Below are positions 15,861 to 24,963 of a stretch of DNA of 64,000 nucleotides, piece by piece; the stretch's first letter is position 1; each line of letters begins with the position of its first letter. The notes beneath the pieces were generated by a model that saw only the letters and a program-made list of their open reading frames with translations, was not told the DNA's origin and did not search any database. A program made the translations under genes and the position numbers. This DNA comes from Mycobacterium yunnanensis (GTDB taxonomy: Bacteria; Actinomycetota; Actinomycetes; Mycobacteriales; Mycobacteriaceae), in NCBI RefSeq assembly GCF_025823185.1, contig NZ_JACKVK010000001.1, positions 380,846 to 444,845 of the forward strand. The letters run 5' to 3'.

Positions 15861-17209
15861 CCGGCGAGACCTCAGGCGGTGGCCCGGTGTCCGGCCGAGT
15901 CTGCGTGGCTGACGTGGAGCCGGAGCGGGTGACGTGGCTCTGGCCCGGCCGTCTTCCAGTGGGAAAAATTGTCACACTCGATGGCGACCCGGGTCTCGGG
16001 AAGTCGCTTCTGGCGTTGACTATCGCGGCGATCGTGTCCCGTGGGGGCGAGTGGCCCGACGGCACACGTTGCGACGAGGCAGGTGACGTCCTCTACATGA
16101 CCGCCGAAGACGGAGTTGCCGATACGATCCGTCCTCGCCTGGATGCCGCACGAGCTGACGTCAACCGGGTGCACGTGATCGAGCACGGCATCGACCAGAA
16201 CGGGGACCCGTCGCCAATCAACCTGGGCGACATCGAGCAGTTGGAGCGCCACGTCGCCGTGACGGGGGCACGCCTGCTCGTCGTGGACGTCTTGATGGCC
16301 TACCTGCCGGGGGACGCCAACATGGATCAGGCCGTGCGAAAGGTGCTGACTCCGTTGAGCAAGCTGGCTGAGCGCACCGGGTGCGCCATGTTGCTCTTGC
16401 GGCACCTCCGGAAGAACAGGGGTGGCGACCCGATCTCTCACGGCAATGGCTCCGTCGGCATCGTGGGGGCCGCCCGTGCTGGGTTCATGGTGACCGCCGA
16501 CCCCGACCACGCAGACGATGTCCGCATCCTGTCGTCAGTCAAGAGCAACCTTGCCGTCGCGCCGAAGTCGTTGGCCTACAGGCTGGTCGGTACCGAGAAC
16601 GGTTCCGTCGCCCTGGAATGGCTGGGAGAAGACGCACGCTCGACCGTCGAGCTGCTGGCCCAGCGTTCAGACAACTTGGGCAGGGCGGCCCACGACGTCG
16701 AAGACTTCGTGAATTCGCGCTCCTCGACAATGAGCGCGGACGTCGCCGAGGGTCTTGATATGACTCTCAGGTCGGCAAACCAGCACCTGACCCGGCTGCT
16801 CAGCAAGGGGCGTATCGCTCGGCCTTCCCGCGGTGTCTACGGACCAATGAAGCCGTTGCCTGACCACAAGCTTGAAGCAGCTGAAGCAAGTGAGGGTGCT
16901 GAAGCGAGTGAGGGTACTGAAGGTTTCGAAGCAGACGACGGCGATGATCAACAAGAGGAGATCAGCGATGTCGGCGGGGTGGGTTTGCCCTGTTCGAGGG
17001 CAGCTTCGGGTCCGGATGCCGACGAAGGTGCGCCACCAACACCTTACGATGACTCTGCCGTCGTCACCGGTGACGACGCCGTGGTGGGTCGCTGCCCCGA
17101 CTGTGGGGGGCCGCTGGGTGTCGCCACCCGTAAGTGCCTTCCATGCGTCATAGAGCGTGCCAACCGCGCAGCGGTGAGCTCGTCCTTGGATGAGGTGGTG
17201 CGGCCGTGA
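15857..17209 (+). CDS. RepA-like RecA-fold replication ATPase with C-terminal zinc ribbon
   Basis: The 450-residue protein has Walker A GDPGLGKS (43-50), Walker B in RLLVVDVLMAYL (about 150) and the RepA/AAA_25 hallmark LLRHLRKNRGGDPISHGNGS (about 185-205). A winged-helix-like segment follows (about 300-345), then an acidic low-complexity region with repeats of EASEGAEASEGTEG, and a C-terminal CPDCGG...CLPC zinc ribbon. The family includes hexameric replicative helicases of plasmids and ATPases of integrated elements. GTG 15857 overlaps the upstream stop; an earlier in-frame start would overlap the xis gene. It suggests the excised island replicates. Confidence 0.82.
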   Translation: MTGETSGGGPVSGRVCVADVEPERVTWLWPGRLPVGKIVTLDGDPGLGKSLLALTIAAIVSRGGEWPDGTRCDEAGDVLYMTAEDGVADTIRPRLDAARADVNRVHVIEHGIDQNGDPSPINLGDIEQLERHVAVTGARLLVVDVLMAYLPGDANMDQAVRKVLTPLSKLAERTGCAMLLLRHLRKNRGGDPISHGNGSVGIVGAARAGFMVTADPDHADDVRILSSVKSNLAVAPKSLAYRLVGTENGSVALEWLGEDARSTVELLAQRSDNLGRAAHDVEDFVNSRSSTMSADVAEGLDMTLRSANQHLTRLLSKGRIARPSRGVYGPMKPLPDHKLEAAEASEGAEASEGTEGFEADDGDDQQEEISDVGGVGLPCSRAASGPDADEGAPPTPYDDSAVVTGDDAVVGRCPDCGGPLGVATRKCLPCVIERANRAAVSSSLDEVVRP

Positions 17210-18822
17210 GGGGGCAGCATGATGGTGGTGGCGGACTCTCGGACACGAACCCTGACCGCGATGATCGGTTGCTGCCCTATCCCGCTTGGCTGCACCACGA
17301 ACGGTTCACCCCAACCATGGTCAAGGTCTACATGGCATGGCGCTCGTTCGACCAAGGAGGCGGGGCCTGGGCCAGCATCCAGACCATTGCCGACGAGTTG
17401 GGCATGAGCGACAGAACGGTGCAGACGAAGACCCGCCAGCTCGAAAAGCTGGGTGCTCTGAAAGTTCAGAGCCGGTTCGATGGTGAACGTCAGCTCACTA
17501 ACCTCTACAGCTTCCCAAGGACGCCAGGAGTCCAGAGCGCTTCGGACCCAGGGGAAATCAATCTTTCGGATATCGCGAGCTCGGGTCCAGGTGATTGCAG
17601 CAGTCCTAGGCCAGGGACGAAAGGTACAGCCCCGCTGGGGGAAGTCGTTGCTCCCAGCCCAGGCATGCAAGAGCAAGAAGTTGCGGGAGTGACAGATGCT
17701 GCGCGCCAAGGGGTGAAAGACACTGCAGGGGTAGGGGTGAGCGAAACTTCACCCGAAGAGGTATCTGATGTAGATAGATCTTCTCTTAATAAAGATACAA
17801 GTACTACTTACCCTTCGGAATCGGAGGGTGATCCGTCCGAAAGTCTTGAGATGCCGGGAGCCGCTGGCTCCCGGGAAGATGTTCCCCCCCAGGTGACCTC
17901 GTCTGGTAATACGATCTACTTGTTGTCCCCGGAGATCGACCAGTTCGTGAATTTCTTCGAGTTCTACGTCCAGCGCAGAGCGAAGAAACCGATCACAATG
18001 ACGCGCAGGAGGAGATGGAGGCACTCCACTCTTGGGCTGCTGGCGGCTCGGAAACATCCCATCGACGAAGCCTGCGCGCTGGTGACTTGGTTGTTCGACG
18101 AGTGCGATGGCCACCTCCCCATCAAACTCGAGCGTGGCGAAACCAAGATCACCAGAGTGGCTCAGATCCTGGACAACTACGACGCTCTCCTGGTCGCGAA
18201 GGTGGAGGGGACGACGCGAATCGTCGAGCCAACTATCACCATCGGCGTCGGAAAGCGCCTCAGTCCTCTGCAGCTCGAAGCGCAGGTCACCGAACTCGTC
18301 GGTATGTTCACGGCCTACCGGGAGTCCTTGGGCAAACCTGACGTCGTCGACGACTATCGAGTCAACAACTGGGCCAAGACCTTCCGTATCATGCTCACCG
18401 CCGACCGCCGAGCCTTCGACGACATCAGCTTCGTCATCGCCTCGTTCCGGGAGCTCGAGAATCTGATGGATCACAGCCGCTACAGCACGGACGTCTTCCC
18501 CTTGCGAGCGGACTTCGAGTGGCAGCTCACTGAACGTCGCGGTCTTCGCGACGCCCTCCGTGAGCGGGCCAAGATCGAGGGCTCGAACGCGACGAAGAAG
18601 CCCTCGCCCACTCCGGGACCCGCTTTCGAAGACGACCGCCCCGTGCCTCGGATGGCGCACGCCGAGACCGGCGTACACACCAACATGGGCGAGAACATCG
18701 AAGAACGCCGACGTCGATACGAGGAGGGGGCTGCCAGAGCGAGGATGTTGGAGGATTCGGCCGCTCGGATCGCGTGGCCTTCGTCTAGAGGGCCACTGCA
18801 GCCCTTCTCGAATGGGCTCTGA
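17206..18822 (+). CDS. Winged-helix replication-initiator-like protein
   Basis: The 538-residue protein starts on a GTG overlapping the repA-like stop by 4 nt. Its N-terminal part (about 30-105) is a winged helix of helix_turn_helix_36 type: AWASIQTIADELGMSDRTVQ, then TRQLEKLGALKVQSRF. A low-complexity linker (about 110-225) is followed by an all-helical domain (about 240-470). Plasmid and phage replication initiators often pair such a wHTH with an ATPase loader, as here. There are no catalytic motifs of a nuclease or polymerase. Origin binding is an inference. Confidence 0.65.
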   Translation: MRGQHDGGGGLSDTNPDRDDRLLPYPAWLHHERFTPTMVKVYMAWRSFDQGGGAWASIQTIADELGMSDRTVQTKTRQLEKLGALKVQSRFDGERQLTNLYSFPRTPGVQSASDPGEINLSDIASSGPGDCSSPRPGTKGTAPLGEVVAPSPGMQEQEVAGVTDAARQGVKDTAGVGVSETSPEEVSDVDRSSLNKDTSTTYPSESEGDPSESLEMPGAAGSREDVPPQVTSSGNTIYLLSPEIDQFVNFFEFYVQRRAKKPITMTRRRRWRHSTLGLLAARKHPIDEACALVTWLFDECDGHLPIKLERGETKITRVAQILDNYDALLVAKVEGTTRIVEPTITIGVGKRLSPLQLEAQVTELVGMFTAYRESLGKPDVVDDYRVNNWAKTFRIMLTADRRAFDDISFVIASFRELENLMDHSRYSTDVFPLRADFEWQLTERRGLRDALRERAKIEGSNATKKPSPTPGPAFEDDRPVPRMAHAETGVHTNMGENIEERRRRYEEGAARARMLEDSAARIAWPSSRGPLQPFSNGL

Positions 18823-19433
18823 GTCGCGTAGGGCTGCTCCGCGGACGTGACCGCGGGATGCGTCTGAACTGACCGCACAGCGGCGTTCAGGGCCCATTAG
18901 TGCCATCTCAGCTCCGCGTCCGCCGCACATTGGTCTTTGCCCCACTCGCGTGACGACCTAGGAACTGCGAAGTGGAGGGAAATTACAGGTGTTGTCGAAT
19001 GTAAGACGAAGGTGCAAGCCATGTTTGGTTGGAGGTGTGGCACAGGTGCGAGATTGTCTGGCTGTCGTCTGCCGGTCGGCGATGTGCTACATGGTCTTTG
19101 ACCTGCAGTGTCGATCGCCGTAAATATGGCGTAGAGGAAGAATTCTCCCAAAGACCTTGAAAGTCCAAAGAATCAGTTTCGGTCGCCTGGCTATCTACGG
19201 TCCGCGTGCACTGGCCGGTACTGCAGCGATTCGAGGCCTAGAGGGAAAGTCCTAGCCTTACAACGCGGCCCACGGATACGCTGGGAGTGCTTCGTTCAGC
19301 GCCGTCGCCGGGCTGCGACCTGAGGGCACGTCGATCCCCGCGTTCGGTGGCTGGCCGGGATAACGGAGCGCTGGAGCGTCGACCTAGGGCAGGCGACAGC
19401 GCCTGCATGCCCTAGAGCTGAGAGGTGCATCGA
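18823..19433. other. 611-bp non-coding region, possible island origin/control region
   Basis: No frame here looks coding. The stretch is less GC-rich than its flanks. It contains a small dyad GACCTTGAAAGTC around 19154 and a strong imperfect hairpin at 19383-19414 (CTAGGGCA and GGCG arms with complements, a 4-nt insertion on the 3' side). It lies directly after the replication genes, the usual place for an origin. Confidence 0.35.
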
Positions 19434-19619
19434 ATGAACGGGATGGCGGAGAAGGACAACATCGCCTACACCGACGTGCTGTGTGACACCGCCTGCGCCA
19501 TCCATCAGCGTATGGCCCGCAAATACGGCCATCTTCGCGTGGCGAGAGACGAACGACGCCACGAAGAAGAGCTTCGTGCACGGTGGACCCGTGCGGCAAT
19601 CGGTGGGACCTGCCCGTAA
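19434..19619 (+). CDS. Small hypothetical island protein, 61 residues
   Basis: The frame starts MNGMAEKDNIAYTDVLCDTA and is basic near the end (RVARDERRHEEELRARWTRA). GAGAGG lies 8 nt before ATG 19434; a GTG at 19425 is an alternative. There is no recognisable domain. It could encode a small regulatory protein; the coding case is moderate because the frame is short. Confidence 0.45.
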   Translation: MNGMAEKDNIAYTDVLCDTACAIHQRMARKYGHLRVARDERRHEEELRARWTRAAIGGTCP

Positions 19620-19715
19620 GGACCCACAACCAACGAAGCAGAGTCGACCGGAACAGACGCAGGTTGCAGCAGCACTTGGAGTGACTGCCCCTCGGCGGCA
19701 GCGACAGCAGGCGAC

Positions 19716-19931
19716 CTAGCGCTCGTTCAAGAGGTCACGCGGGTCCACCCCAAGGAAGTCGGCGATTTTCTCCAACGTCTGCAGAGTGAGGTTGCGCTCG
19801 CCTCGCTCCACGCTGCCGAGGTACGTCCTGTGGACGCCCATGTGGTTGGCGAACGCCTCTTGACTGAAGTCACGGTCCAGCCGAATTCGGCGCAGGTTGC
19901 GGCCTACAACGCGCTGCAGCTGGCCTTCCAT
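19716..19931 (-). CDS. XRE-family transcriptional regulator
   Basis: This 71-residue protein is a single HTH_3 domain: VGRNLRRIRLDRDFSQEAFA, NHMGVHRTYLGSVERGERNL, TLQTLEKIADFLGVDPRDLL. It resembles small phage- or plasmid-type repressors. It is transcribed away from the zinc-ribbon genes, and a perfect palindrome lies 43 bp upstream of its start. It probably controls the divergent promoters at 19932-20086 and may keep the cargo or excision genes quiet. Confidence 0.88.
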   Translation of the reverse strand: MEGQLQRVVGRNLRRIRLDRDFSQEAFANHMGVHRTYLGSVERGERNLTLQTLEKIADFLGVDPRDLLNER

Positions 19932-19973
19932 GACACGAAGCCACGTTTCCGCGCCGCTACTTGAAGGTCTACA

Positions 19974-19985
19974 TACTTATAAGTA
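19974..19985. promoter_or_regulatory. Perfect 12-bp palindrome, candidate XRE operator
   Basis: TACTTATAAGTA lies in the divergent region between the XRE gene and the first zinc-ribbon gene, in an otherwise GC-rich context. It is well placed for autoregulation. Confidence 0.5.
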
Positions 19986-20086
19986 GCATTCGGGTGCGGT
20001 CGACCGAAGCTGACGCCTGCCCATTCCAGTGCGGAGCGGGCAGCAGGCCGATAGGGATTTGATCGCAACAGGAGTAGGGGTCGGCG

Positions 20087-20731
20087 GTGGAGTGTCCGAA
20101 TGGCCACGCCAATCCAGAGTCTCAATCCTTCTGCGGTAACTGTGGAGCTGCGTTGGCGAGACGGGCTGACGCTCGAGGCCTTCTACCGCCAGGCCAGATG
20201 GGTTCTCGCACGGTCGGCGAGACAACACAGGAGTTCGACGAGGAGACCCGGCATTCGAATTCATTCGCGGTCCCGCAGAGGCAGACAATCCGTCATCCGT
20301 CGCTGTGGGTGTGGTTCACGGCCGCCTTCGTCGCGGCCGCGGCGATCTGCGTAGTCTCTGTGCTCGCAGTCCGGACGACGAGCAGCAAGGGCGACGTCGC
20401 TGACCCGCCGATTTCACCAGCGCCCACCCCCCTGTTGGACGACTGGGAGTCAAGCGTGTGCGAGCTCGGCACGCTCAGAGACTTCAACGGCACTCTTCGC
20501 AACGCCACCGATCTGCAAGCCTGCAGCGCCGCACGCGGTGGGACCGACATCTCGATCGGCAAGTACACGTCGAACTTGTTGTTAGACAACGACCTTGCCC
20601 TGTGGAAGGGCCGCGGATACGCGACCCTCGCGACGGACGACGGAACATGGGTGTTTCTCGAGCTCGACGTCGGCCACGTAGCCCTGTCGCCACTCATGAA
20701 GTACGGCTTCCACGTGCGGGAGGTCTCGTGA
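20087..20731 (+). CDS. Zinc-ribbon, single-TM island protein (paralogue 1)
   Basis: The 214-residue protein has a cytoplasmic N-terminal zinc ribbon (CPNGHANPESQSFCGNCGAA, with Cys/His ligands), a linker, one TM helix (about 71-93) and an exported domain. The latter contains CELGTLRDFNGTLRNATDLQ and ISIGKYTSNLLLDNDLA and closes with a GFHVREV strand. It shares this architecture and the ISxGxYTSNLxLxNDLA motif with the next gene. Start GTG 20087 follows GGAGTAGGGG. The extracellular domain has paired cysteines that could form a disulfide. The family is not one I can name. Confidence 0.72.
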   Translation: MECPNGHANPESQSFCGNCGAALARRADARGLLPPGQMGSRTVGETTQEFDEETRHSNSFAVPQRQTIRHPSLWVWFTAAFVAAAAICVVSVLAVRTTSSKGDVADPPISPAPTPLLDDWESSVCELGTLRDFNGTLRNATDLQACSAARGGTDISIGKYTSNLLLDNDLALWKGRGYATLATDDGTWVFLELDVGHVALSPLMKYGFHVREVS

Positions 20732-20783
20732 GAGGGGCGGACATGTCGTCGACCAACAGTAAAGATGATTTGGACTTGCCGAC

Positions 20784-21848
20784 GTGCCCACTTGTTTGAG
20801 CGGCCATCCGAACCCCGCCGACTACTCGTTCTGCGGCGAATGCGGTACCGCGCTGCCCCCGCAGCACTCGACCACGTCAGCATCCACCCGTACTCCTGAC
20901 ACCGGGCTGCGAGCCGCAATCAGGCAACGCTGGGTCGCGTGGCCCGTTGCCGCCCGGATGGGCGCAGCCCTCGCCGTGGTCACCGTCGTCGCCGCGGCGA
21001 CCGTACTGATTGCCCTGGAAGCCATCTCGCCCGGCGACGGCAGCACCGCAACCACGCCTGCCTCCAGACCGGCGGGATCCTCTCAGGACTGGGTGTCGGC
21101 GACCTGTAAGCCGGGCACGTTCGTCAACGGTCACAGCGCCCTTGGCCACGCCACCGACCGGGCCGTCTGCCTGTCGCCGAGCGGAGTCGTCATCTCGATG
21201 GGCCAGTACACCTCGAATCTGCGGTTGCAGAACGACCTGGCGCAGGTCAGCACCGGATACCCGAACACCGACTACGCCGACAAGACCGAGCCGGACGGGA
21301 CCGAGTGGGTGTTCCTCGCAACCACGCTCAGCCATGACATTGCGACCGGGGCGCTTGCACCACTGGAGCAGTACGGCTTCACGATCCGGCCCGTTCCTAC
21401 CAGCGCAGCACAGCCGCCCCCGGCATCACAGCCTCCCACCGAGGCGCAGACCCCATCGGGGTCGGCACCATTGCCCGCACCAACGCCCGTCCCCGCCGAC
21501 CCGACCGTGCCGACGCCTCAGCTGCCAGACGCTGACGCTCACGGTTTCGTCGGTTACCCGGGTGGCAGCGGACGGTGCCACGACGTCGACCCCGTTCTGG
21601 CGATGGGCCGCACCACCAAATCCCTCGCCGTCATCTGCCAGACCAGCATTGGCCAGCTGTACTACCTCGGCTACGGCCTGCAGAACGGCTCCGCGATCCA
21701 GATCAACGACGCAGCGCCCACGGCGAACGGGTTCACCGTTACCAACGACGGCTACCAATACGCGATCGACAGAAACGCGCTAGTCATCACCTCCGGCTCG
21801 ACAGTGGTCAGCACCGAGCCGATGGTCGAGTACTGGTCGGGGCATTGA
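20784..21848 (+). CDS. Zinc-ribbon, single-TM island protein with extra C-terminal domain (paralogue 2)
   Basis: The 354-residue protein repeats the plan of its upstream neighbour: zinc ribbon CLSGHPNPADYSFCGECGTA, TM helix (about 58-80) and an exported domain with CKPGTFVNGHSALGHATDRA and ISMGQYTSNLRLQNDLA. A Pro-rich linker (about 205-245) leads to a second exported domain (about 250-354) with one cysteine pair and GQLYYLGYGLQNGSAIQIND. The two genes arose by duplication and divergence. The ribbon inside and sensor-like domain outside suggest a membrane signalling or secretion-accessory role; this is inference. Confidence 0.72.
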   Translation: MPTCLSGHPNPADYSFCGECGTALPPQHSTTSASTRTPDTGLRAAIRQRWVAWPVAARMGAALAVVTVVAAATVLIALEAISPGDGSTATTPASRPAGSSQDWVSATCKPGTFVNGHSALGHATDRAVCLSPSGVVISMGQYTSNLRLQNDLAQVSTGYPNTDYADKTEPDGTEWVFLATTLSHDIATGALAPLEQYGFTIRPVPTSAAQPPPASQPPTEAQTPSGSAPLPAPTPVPADPTVPTPQLPDADAHGFVGYPGGSGRCHDVDPVLAMGRTTKSLAVICQTSIGQLYYLGYGLQNGSAIQINDAAPTANGFTVTNDGYQYAIDRNALVITSGSTVVSTEPMVEYWSGH

Positions 21849-21912
21849 CCTCGCAGACCTGCTGGCGGCTCGACGTCGCGACCGCCAAGGGGTGCTTCAC
21901 CTGGGTACCGCG

Positions 21913-22629
21913 ATGACGGCATGCGAGCGCTGTGGACGCGTCAGTCCTGAGGGCCACCGCTACTGCGGCAGCTGCGGCCGCCCGCGTCACGCCGAGGTCG
22001 CTCGGTTGCCGGTCCAGCCCCAGAGTGATCACGCGACCCCAGTGGCCCACCCGCACCTCGAGCTGGAGGCCGAAGCGACGACCTGGTGGAGGTACGCCAT
22101 CGACTGCGCCCGGACGCTGCGCGCTCACCGGCAGCCGCCGGCGGTGGATGTGTGGGGCCCGATCTTGGCCCCCGGCGAGCACGGACTCATGCCGGTAGGC
22201 AACCTGGCCTACAGCCGCCTCTACGGCGGCGACGGTCGGTACCACCAGAGCAACCTGTTCGTCTTCGGCAAGCCCGAGTTCGTCCTGGGCGCGCTCGGTG
22301 TCAACGCTCTGGTCAACCACCAGCGCCGAGCCGAGGCCCAGCGGCGGGCCGCGGTGCAGTGGCGAGATCATCAGGTGGCACCGGTCTTCGTGACGTCGGC
22401 ACGGTTGTGGTGCAGCGTCGCCAGACACGGCTGGATCTCGTTCTCGCTGAACGACATCCTCGAGTTCCATCCCGACCTCGACAACTGGGCACTCACCCTG
22501 TCGTTCAGGGGAGCCGTCGTACCGCTCAGGTTGCAGGGGCCAGCAGCCCCCGCTGTCGCCTTATGGGTCGCTGTAGGGGTATTCGGCGACCAGTGGGCCC
22601 GTGATCCTCGGTTGACGAGACTGCAATGA
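21913..22629 (+). CDS. Zinc-ribbon cytoplasmic protein
   Basis: The 238-residue protein begins MTACERCGRVSPEGHRYCGS with a classic CxxC...CxxC ribbon. The rest has no TM helix and is a mixed alpha/beta domain with FVTSARLWCSVARHGWISFS and LNDILEFHPDLDNWALTLSF, reminiscent of PH-like folds used to read membrane or protein surfaces. ATG 21913 was preferred to the GTG at 21892. It is third in the zinc-ribbon row and ends 20 bp before the convergent lipoprotein gene. Function is unknown. Confidence 0.65.
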   Translation: MTACERCGRVSPEGHRYCGSCGRPRHAEVARLPVQPQSDHATPVAHPHLELEAEATTWWRYAIDCARTLRAHRQPPAVDVWGPILAPGEHGLMPVGNLAYSRLYGGDGRYHQSNLFVFGKPEFVLGALGVNALVNHQRRAEAQRRAAVQWRDHQVAPVFVTSARLWCSVARHGWISFSLNDILEFHPDLDNWALTLSFRGAVVPLRLQGPAAPAVALWVAVGVFGDQWARDPRLTRLQ

Positions 22630-22648
22630 ACACACGCGTGGGTGGGGT

Positions 22649-23281
22649 CTAGTTGCTGTCCAGGACGGCTGGTACGGGGACGTTGTCGCTGGCGAGGTCG
22701 CCCGGGTAGCAGGGGGAAACGCCGGTGATGGTGGGCGGGTATCCGGGCGGGTTGGACGCCACGACCTGCAGGGCGTATCCGTCGGGGCCGTATCCGAATT
22801 GGTTGGGCTTGCGGAACCCGTCGCGTTCGACCACGTGCCACCCCCAGGACGTCCAGATCTGACCCATCTTGGTGATCATCGCCTCGGCGTTGTTGCCGGG
22901 CGGGAAGACTGCTTGACGTTTGTCGGCGTACTCGTTGGGGGGTGTCCCGGTGGACTGGTCGGTGCAGGGGGTGTTCCCGGAGCCGGGGTAGCGGGAGTTG
23001 TCGAACACCGTGCCCGGGGGCAGCTCCTTCAGCGTCTTCTTCAGGTAGCCGATGACGGTGTCCTGGGCCTGTTGCTGGCTGGTCGGTACGGCGTCGACGA
23101 CGTGAAAGTCGGGCGGCAAGGCGGGAGTGGTGGACATGGCTGATCCTCCGTGGTCGGGTGCGCTGGTGCTGGTGGGTCGACCGTCGTCGGTGCGACTGCA
23201 CGCCGCGAGAGAGAGGACCAGGAGGAGAGCGGTCGTCGCCGCGGCGGCGCGGTCCACGATTCTCGTCGGCTTGCTTGTCAT
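22649..23281 (-). CDS. Secreted lipoprotein, candidate immunity protein of the hydrolase
   Basis: The 210-residue protein has a signal peptide with lipobox LAAC (Cys28) and a mature domain with two further cysteines and WTSWGWHVVERDGF. Its start overlaps the hydrolase stop by 4 nt, so the two are translationally coupled, in the order WXG100 - hydrolase - lipoprotein. Effectors acting on lipids outside the cytoplasm often have lipoprotein immunity partners, and that is the most economical reading. It could also be an accessory factor. The fold is not recognised. Confidence 0.75.
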   Translation of the reverse strand: MTSKPTRIVDRAAAATTALLLVLSLAACSRTDDGRPTSTSAPDHGGSAMSTTPALPPDFHVVDAVPTSQQQAQDTVIGYLKKTLKELPPGTVFDNSRYPGSGNTPCTDQSTGTPPNEYADKRQAVFPPGNNAEAMITKMGQIWTSWGWHVVERDGFRKPNQFGYGPDGYALQVVASNPPGYPPTITGVSPCYPGDLASDNVPVPAVLDSN

Positions 23282-24963
23282 GATGATCCCGGCCCTCCTG
23301 GCATGGCCGGTGGGGTGACCCCGGCGATGACGGCACCCATGTTGGCCAATGCGGGATTGCCCGCGTTCCAGTAGCTGCTGTGGGCATCGATGCTAGGGGT
23401 GAGCCCCAGGGGGTCGGAGCTGGGTCCGGCGTCGGCGTAGAGCCGGGTGGCTCCGAAGTCGCCGTCGATGGGGTCGGGTCCCAAGGTCCACCCGCTGGCC
23501 AGGCTGATGATGTCGTTGCGGGCTTGCATGGCGTATACGTCGGCCCCCTTGTCGAGGTTGAGGTCCCCCGCGTGCGGGACCAGCATGCCGGGGCTGCCGA
23601 CGGCGATGACGTTGTCCACCGCCAGGTGATGTCCGTCGGAGGCAGCCGCCCCCACCAGCGTGGAGCCGTAACTGTGGCCGATCACCGTGTCCACCGACGG
23701 CGGTCCGACGTGGGAGGCGCGCATCCCGTTCTCGTAGGCGTCCAACCCGCTCGCACCGTTGAAGGCCGGGGAGGTGCTCGCGGCCTGAGGTACGTCCATG
23801 GGTCTGTCATAGCCCATCCACGTCGTCACCGACACGTCTCCGGTCTTCAGGCTGCTGTCGGCGTCCAGGGCTGCGCCGTACATCGCGATGGCCTTCTCGT
23901 TGCTGTACTCCAGCCGCGCGAGATCCTGCCCGGTCCCGGGGACGAAGGTCGCGTTGCGGGTGGCGGTGTCGGGATTGCCACCGACGGCTACCGCGGCGTG
24001 GCCCTGCTCGTCGAGCATCCCGAGGTATCGGGGGATCTGCGCGTCGCGGTTGGGCTTGCCGTCGATCGTCTTGGGCGGATCCACCGTGTCGTGGACTTGC
24101 TTGTACCCGTCGAGCTGGTGTTTGGCCGCCTGCAGCTGGGGGGCGAGATTGGACAGCGCCGTGGCCGCGTTGTGGTCGCCCATGTACGCCTTGCGGGCCA
24201 GGTCGTCGAACTGGTGTTGCATCTGGTCGACCTTGGCTTGCTGCCGAGGGAGCAGCTCGTCGAGGTGCCGTCGGTTGTAGTGGTCCTTGCCGAGATGATC
24301 CGCTGGGTCGAAAGGCATCCCCGGATGGTTGCCGAGACCGTGGTCGCGGCTGTAGAGCCAGTCCTTCTCTTCCGGGGTGAGCTTGTTCCACAAGTCGTTG
24401 AACTGTTTGGGGTCCTCAGGCAGTGGCTGCGAGAGGGCGGCCCGGACGTCGGGGCGGTCCTCGGCAGGCCCGGAGGCGTCGTCACCGGCCATCGTGATGC
24501 CCCGGGCCAAGTCGGTGTCGGCGGTGTTGGCGTCCGCGAGGACCTGGGTGATGCGCTTCTCCAGGTCCATCTGCTCCATCGCGTAGACCGGATCGTTGCC
24601 TCGATCCGGATACAACGGCTTCACGGCCCCCGTGGCGGGGTCGACGTCGAACCCCTCTCTGCGGGCGTCGTCGAAGATGCGCTGCTGGGCCTGCTTGACC
24701 GACTCGATCTCGTCGGCCGCCTTCCTGGTGGCGTCGGCGACGGCGGTCATCTGTTCGGTGTGGGCGGCGAGGTGCTTGCTCAGCTTGTCCAGCGCGGCGC
24801 GGGCAGCGTCGCCACCGGTGCCCTGCCATGTCGCGATCAAGGGCAGCTTGCCCAGCCCGGTGCGGACTTCCTCAGCGCTGGCTCCACGCTTGCTCAAGGC
24901 CGTGGACACCTCCCGCACTGCACCAGGGTCCCAGCGGCCGATGTCGGCCAACGTGATCGGCAT
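23278..24963 (-). CDS. WXG-domain alpha/beta hydrolase (DUF1023), candidate type VII effector
   Basis: The 561-residue protein has an N-terminal helical hairpin (about 1-105) with a WXG-type turn W46-Q47-G48, a coiled-coil linker region (about 225-295) and a DUF1023 alpha/beta hydrolase domain (about 310-560). The nucleophile elbow is GHSYGS with Ser431. Candidate catalytic Asp lies in QARNDIISLA and His in DAHSSYW. DUF1023 enzymes are lipase/esterase-like; the substrate here is unknown. The ATG overlaps the upstream WXG100 stop by 1 nt (TGATG). An ESX/WXG N-terminus fused to an enzyme, encoded after a WXG100 partner, is the layout of type VII secreted toxins. Confidence 0.85.
   Translation of the reverse strand: MPITLADIGRWDPGAVREVSTALSKRGASAEEVRTGLGKLPLIATWQGTGGDAARAALDKLSKHLAAHTEQMTAVADATRKAADEIESVKQAQQRIFDDARREGFDVDPATGAVKPLYPDRGNDPVYAMEQMDLEKRITQVLADANTADTDLARGITMAGDDASGPAEDRPDVRAALSQPLPEDPKQFNDLWNKLTPEEKDWLYSRDHGLGNHPGMPFDPADHLGKDHYNRRHLDELLPRQQAKVDQMQHQFDDLARKAYMGDHNAATALSNLAPQLQAAKHQLDGYKQVHDTVDPPKTIDGKPNRDAQIPRYLGMLDEQGHAAVAVGGNPDTATRNATFVPGTGQDLARLEYSNEKAIAMYGAALDADSSLKTGDVSVTTWMGYDRPMDVPQAASTSPAFNGASGLDAYENGMRASHVGPPSVDTVIGHSYGSTLVGAAASDGHHLAVDNVIAVGSPGMLVPHAGDLNLDKGADVYAMQARNDIISLASGWTLGPDPIDGDFGATRLYADAGPSSDPLGLTPSIDAHSSYWNAGNPALANMGAVIAGVTPPAMPGGPGSS

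Noticed and set aside
16870..16935. Tandem repeats in the repA-like gene
   Set aside because: They encode the low-complexity EASEG linker within the frame and need no separate explanation.
17749..18945. 398-codon minus-strand frame opposite the wHTH gene
   Set aside because: Shadow frame; the plus-strand gene is coupled to its neighbours and has a recognisable HTH.
21892..21912. GTG start seven codons upstream for the third zinc-ribbon gene
   Set aside because: The added residues are not typical for a ribbon protein, and ATG 21913 begins right at the CxxC motif; the choice is not certain.
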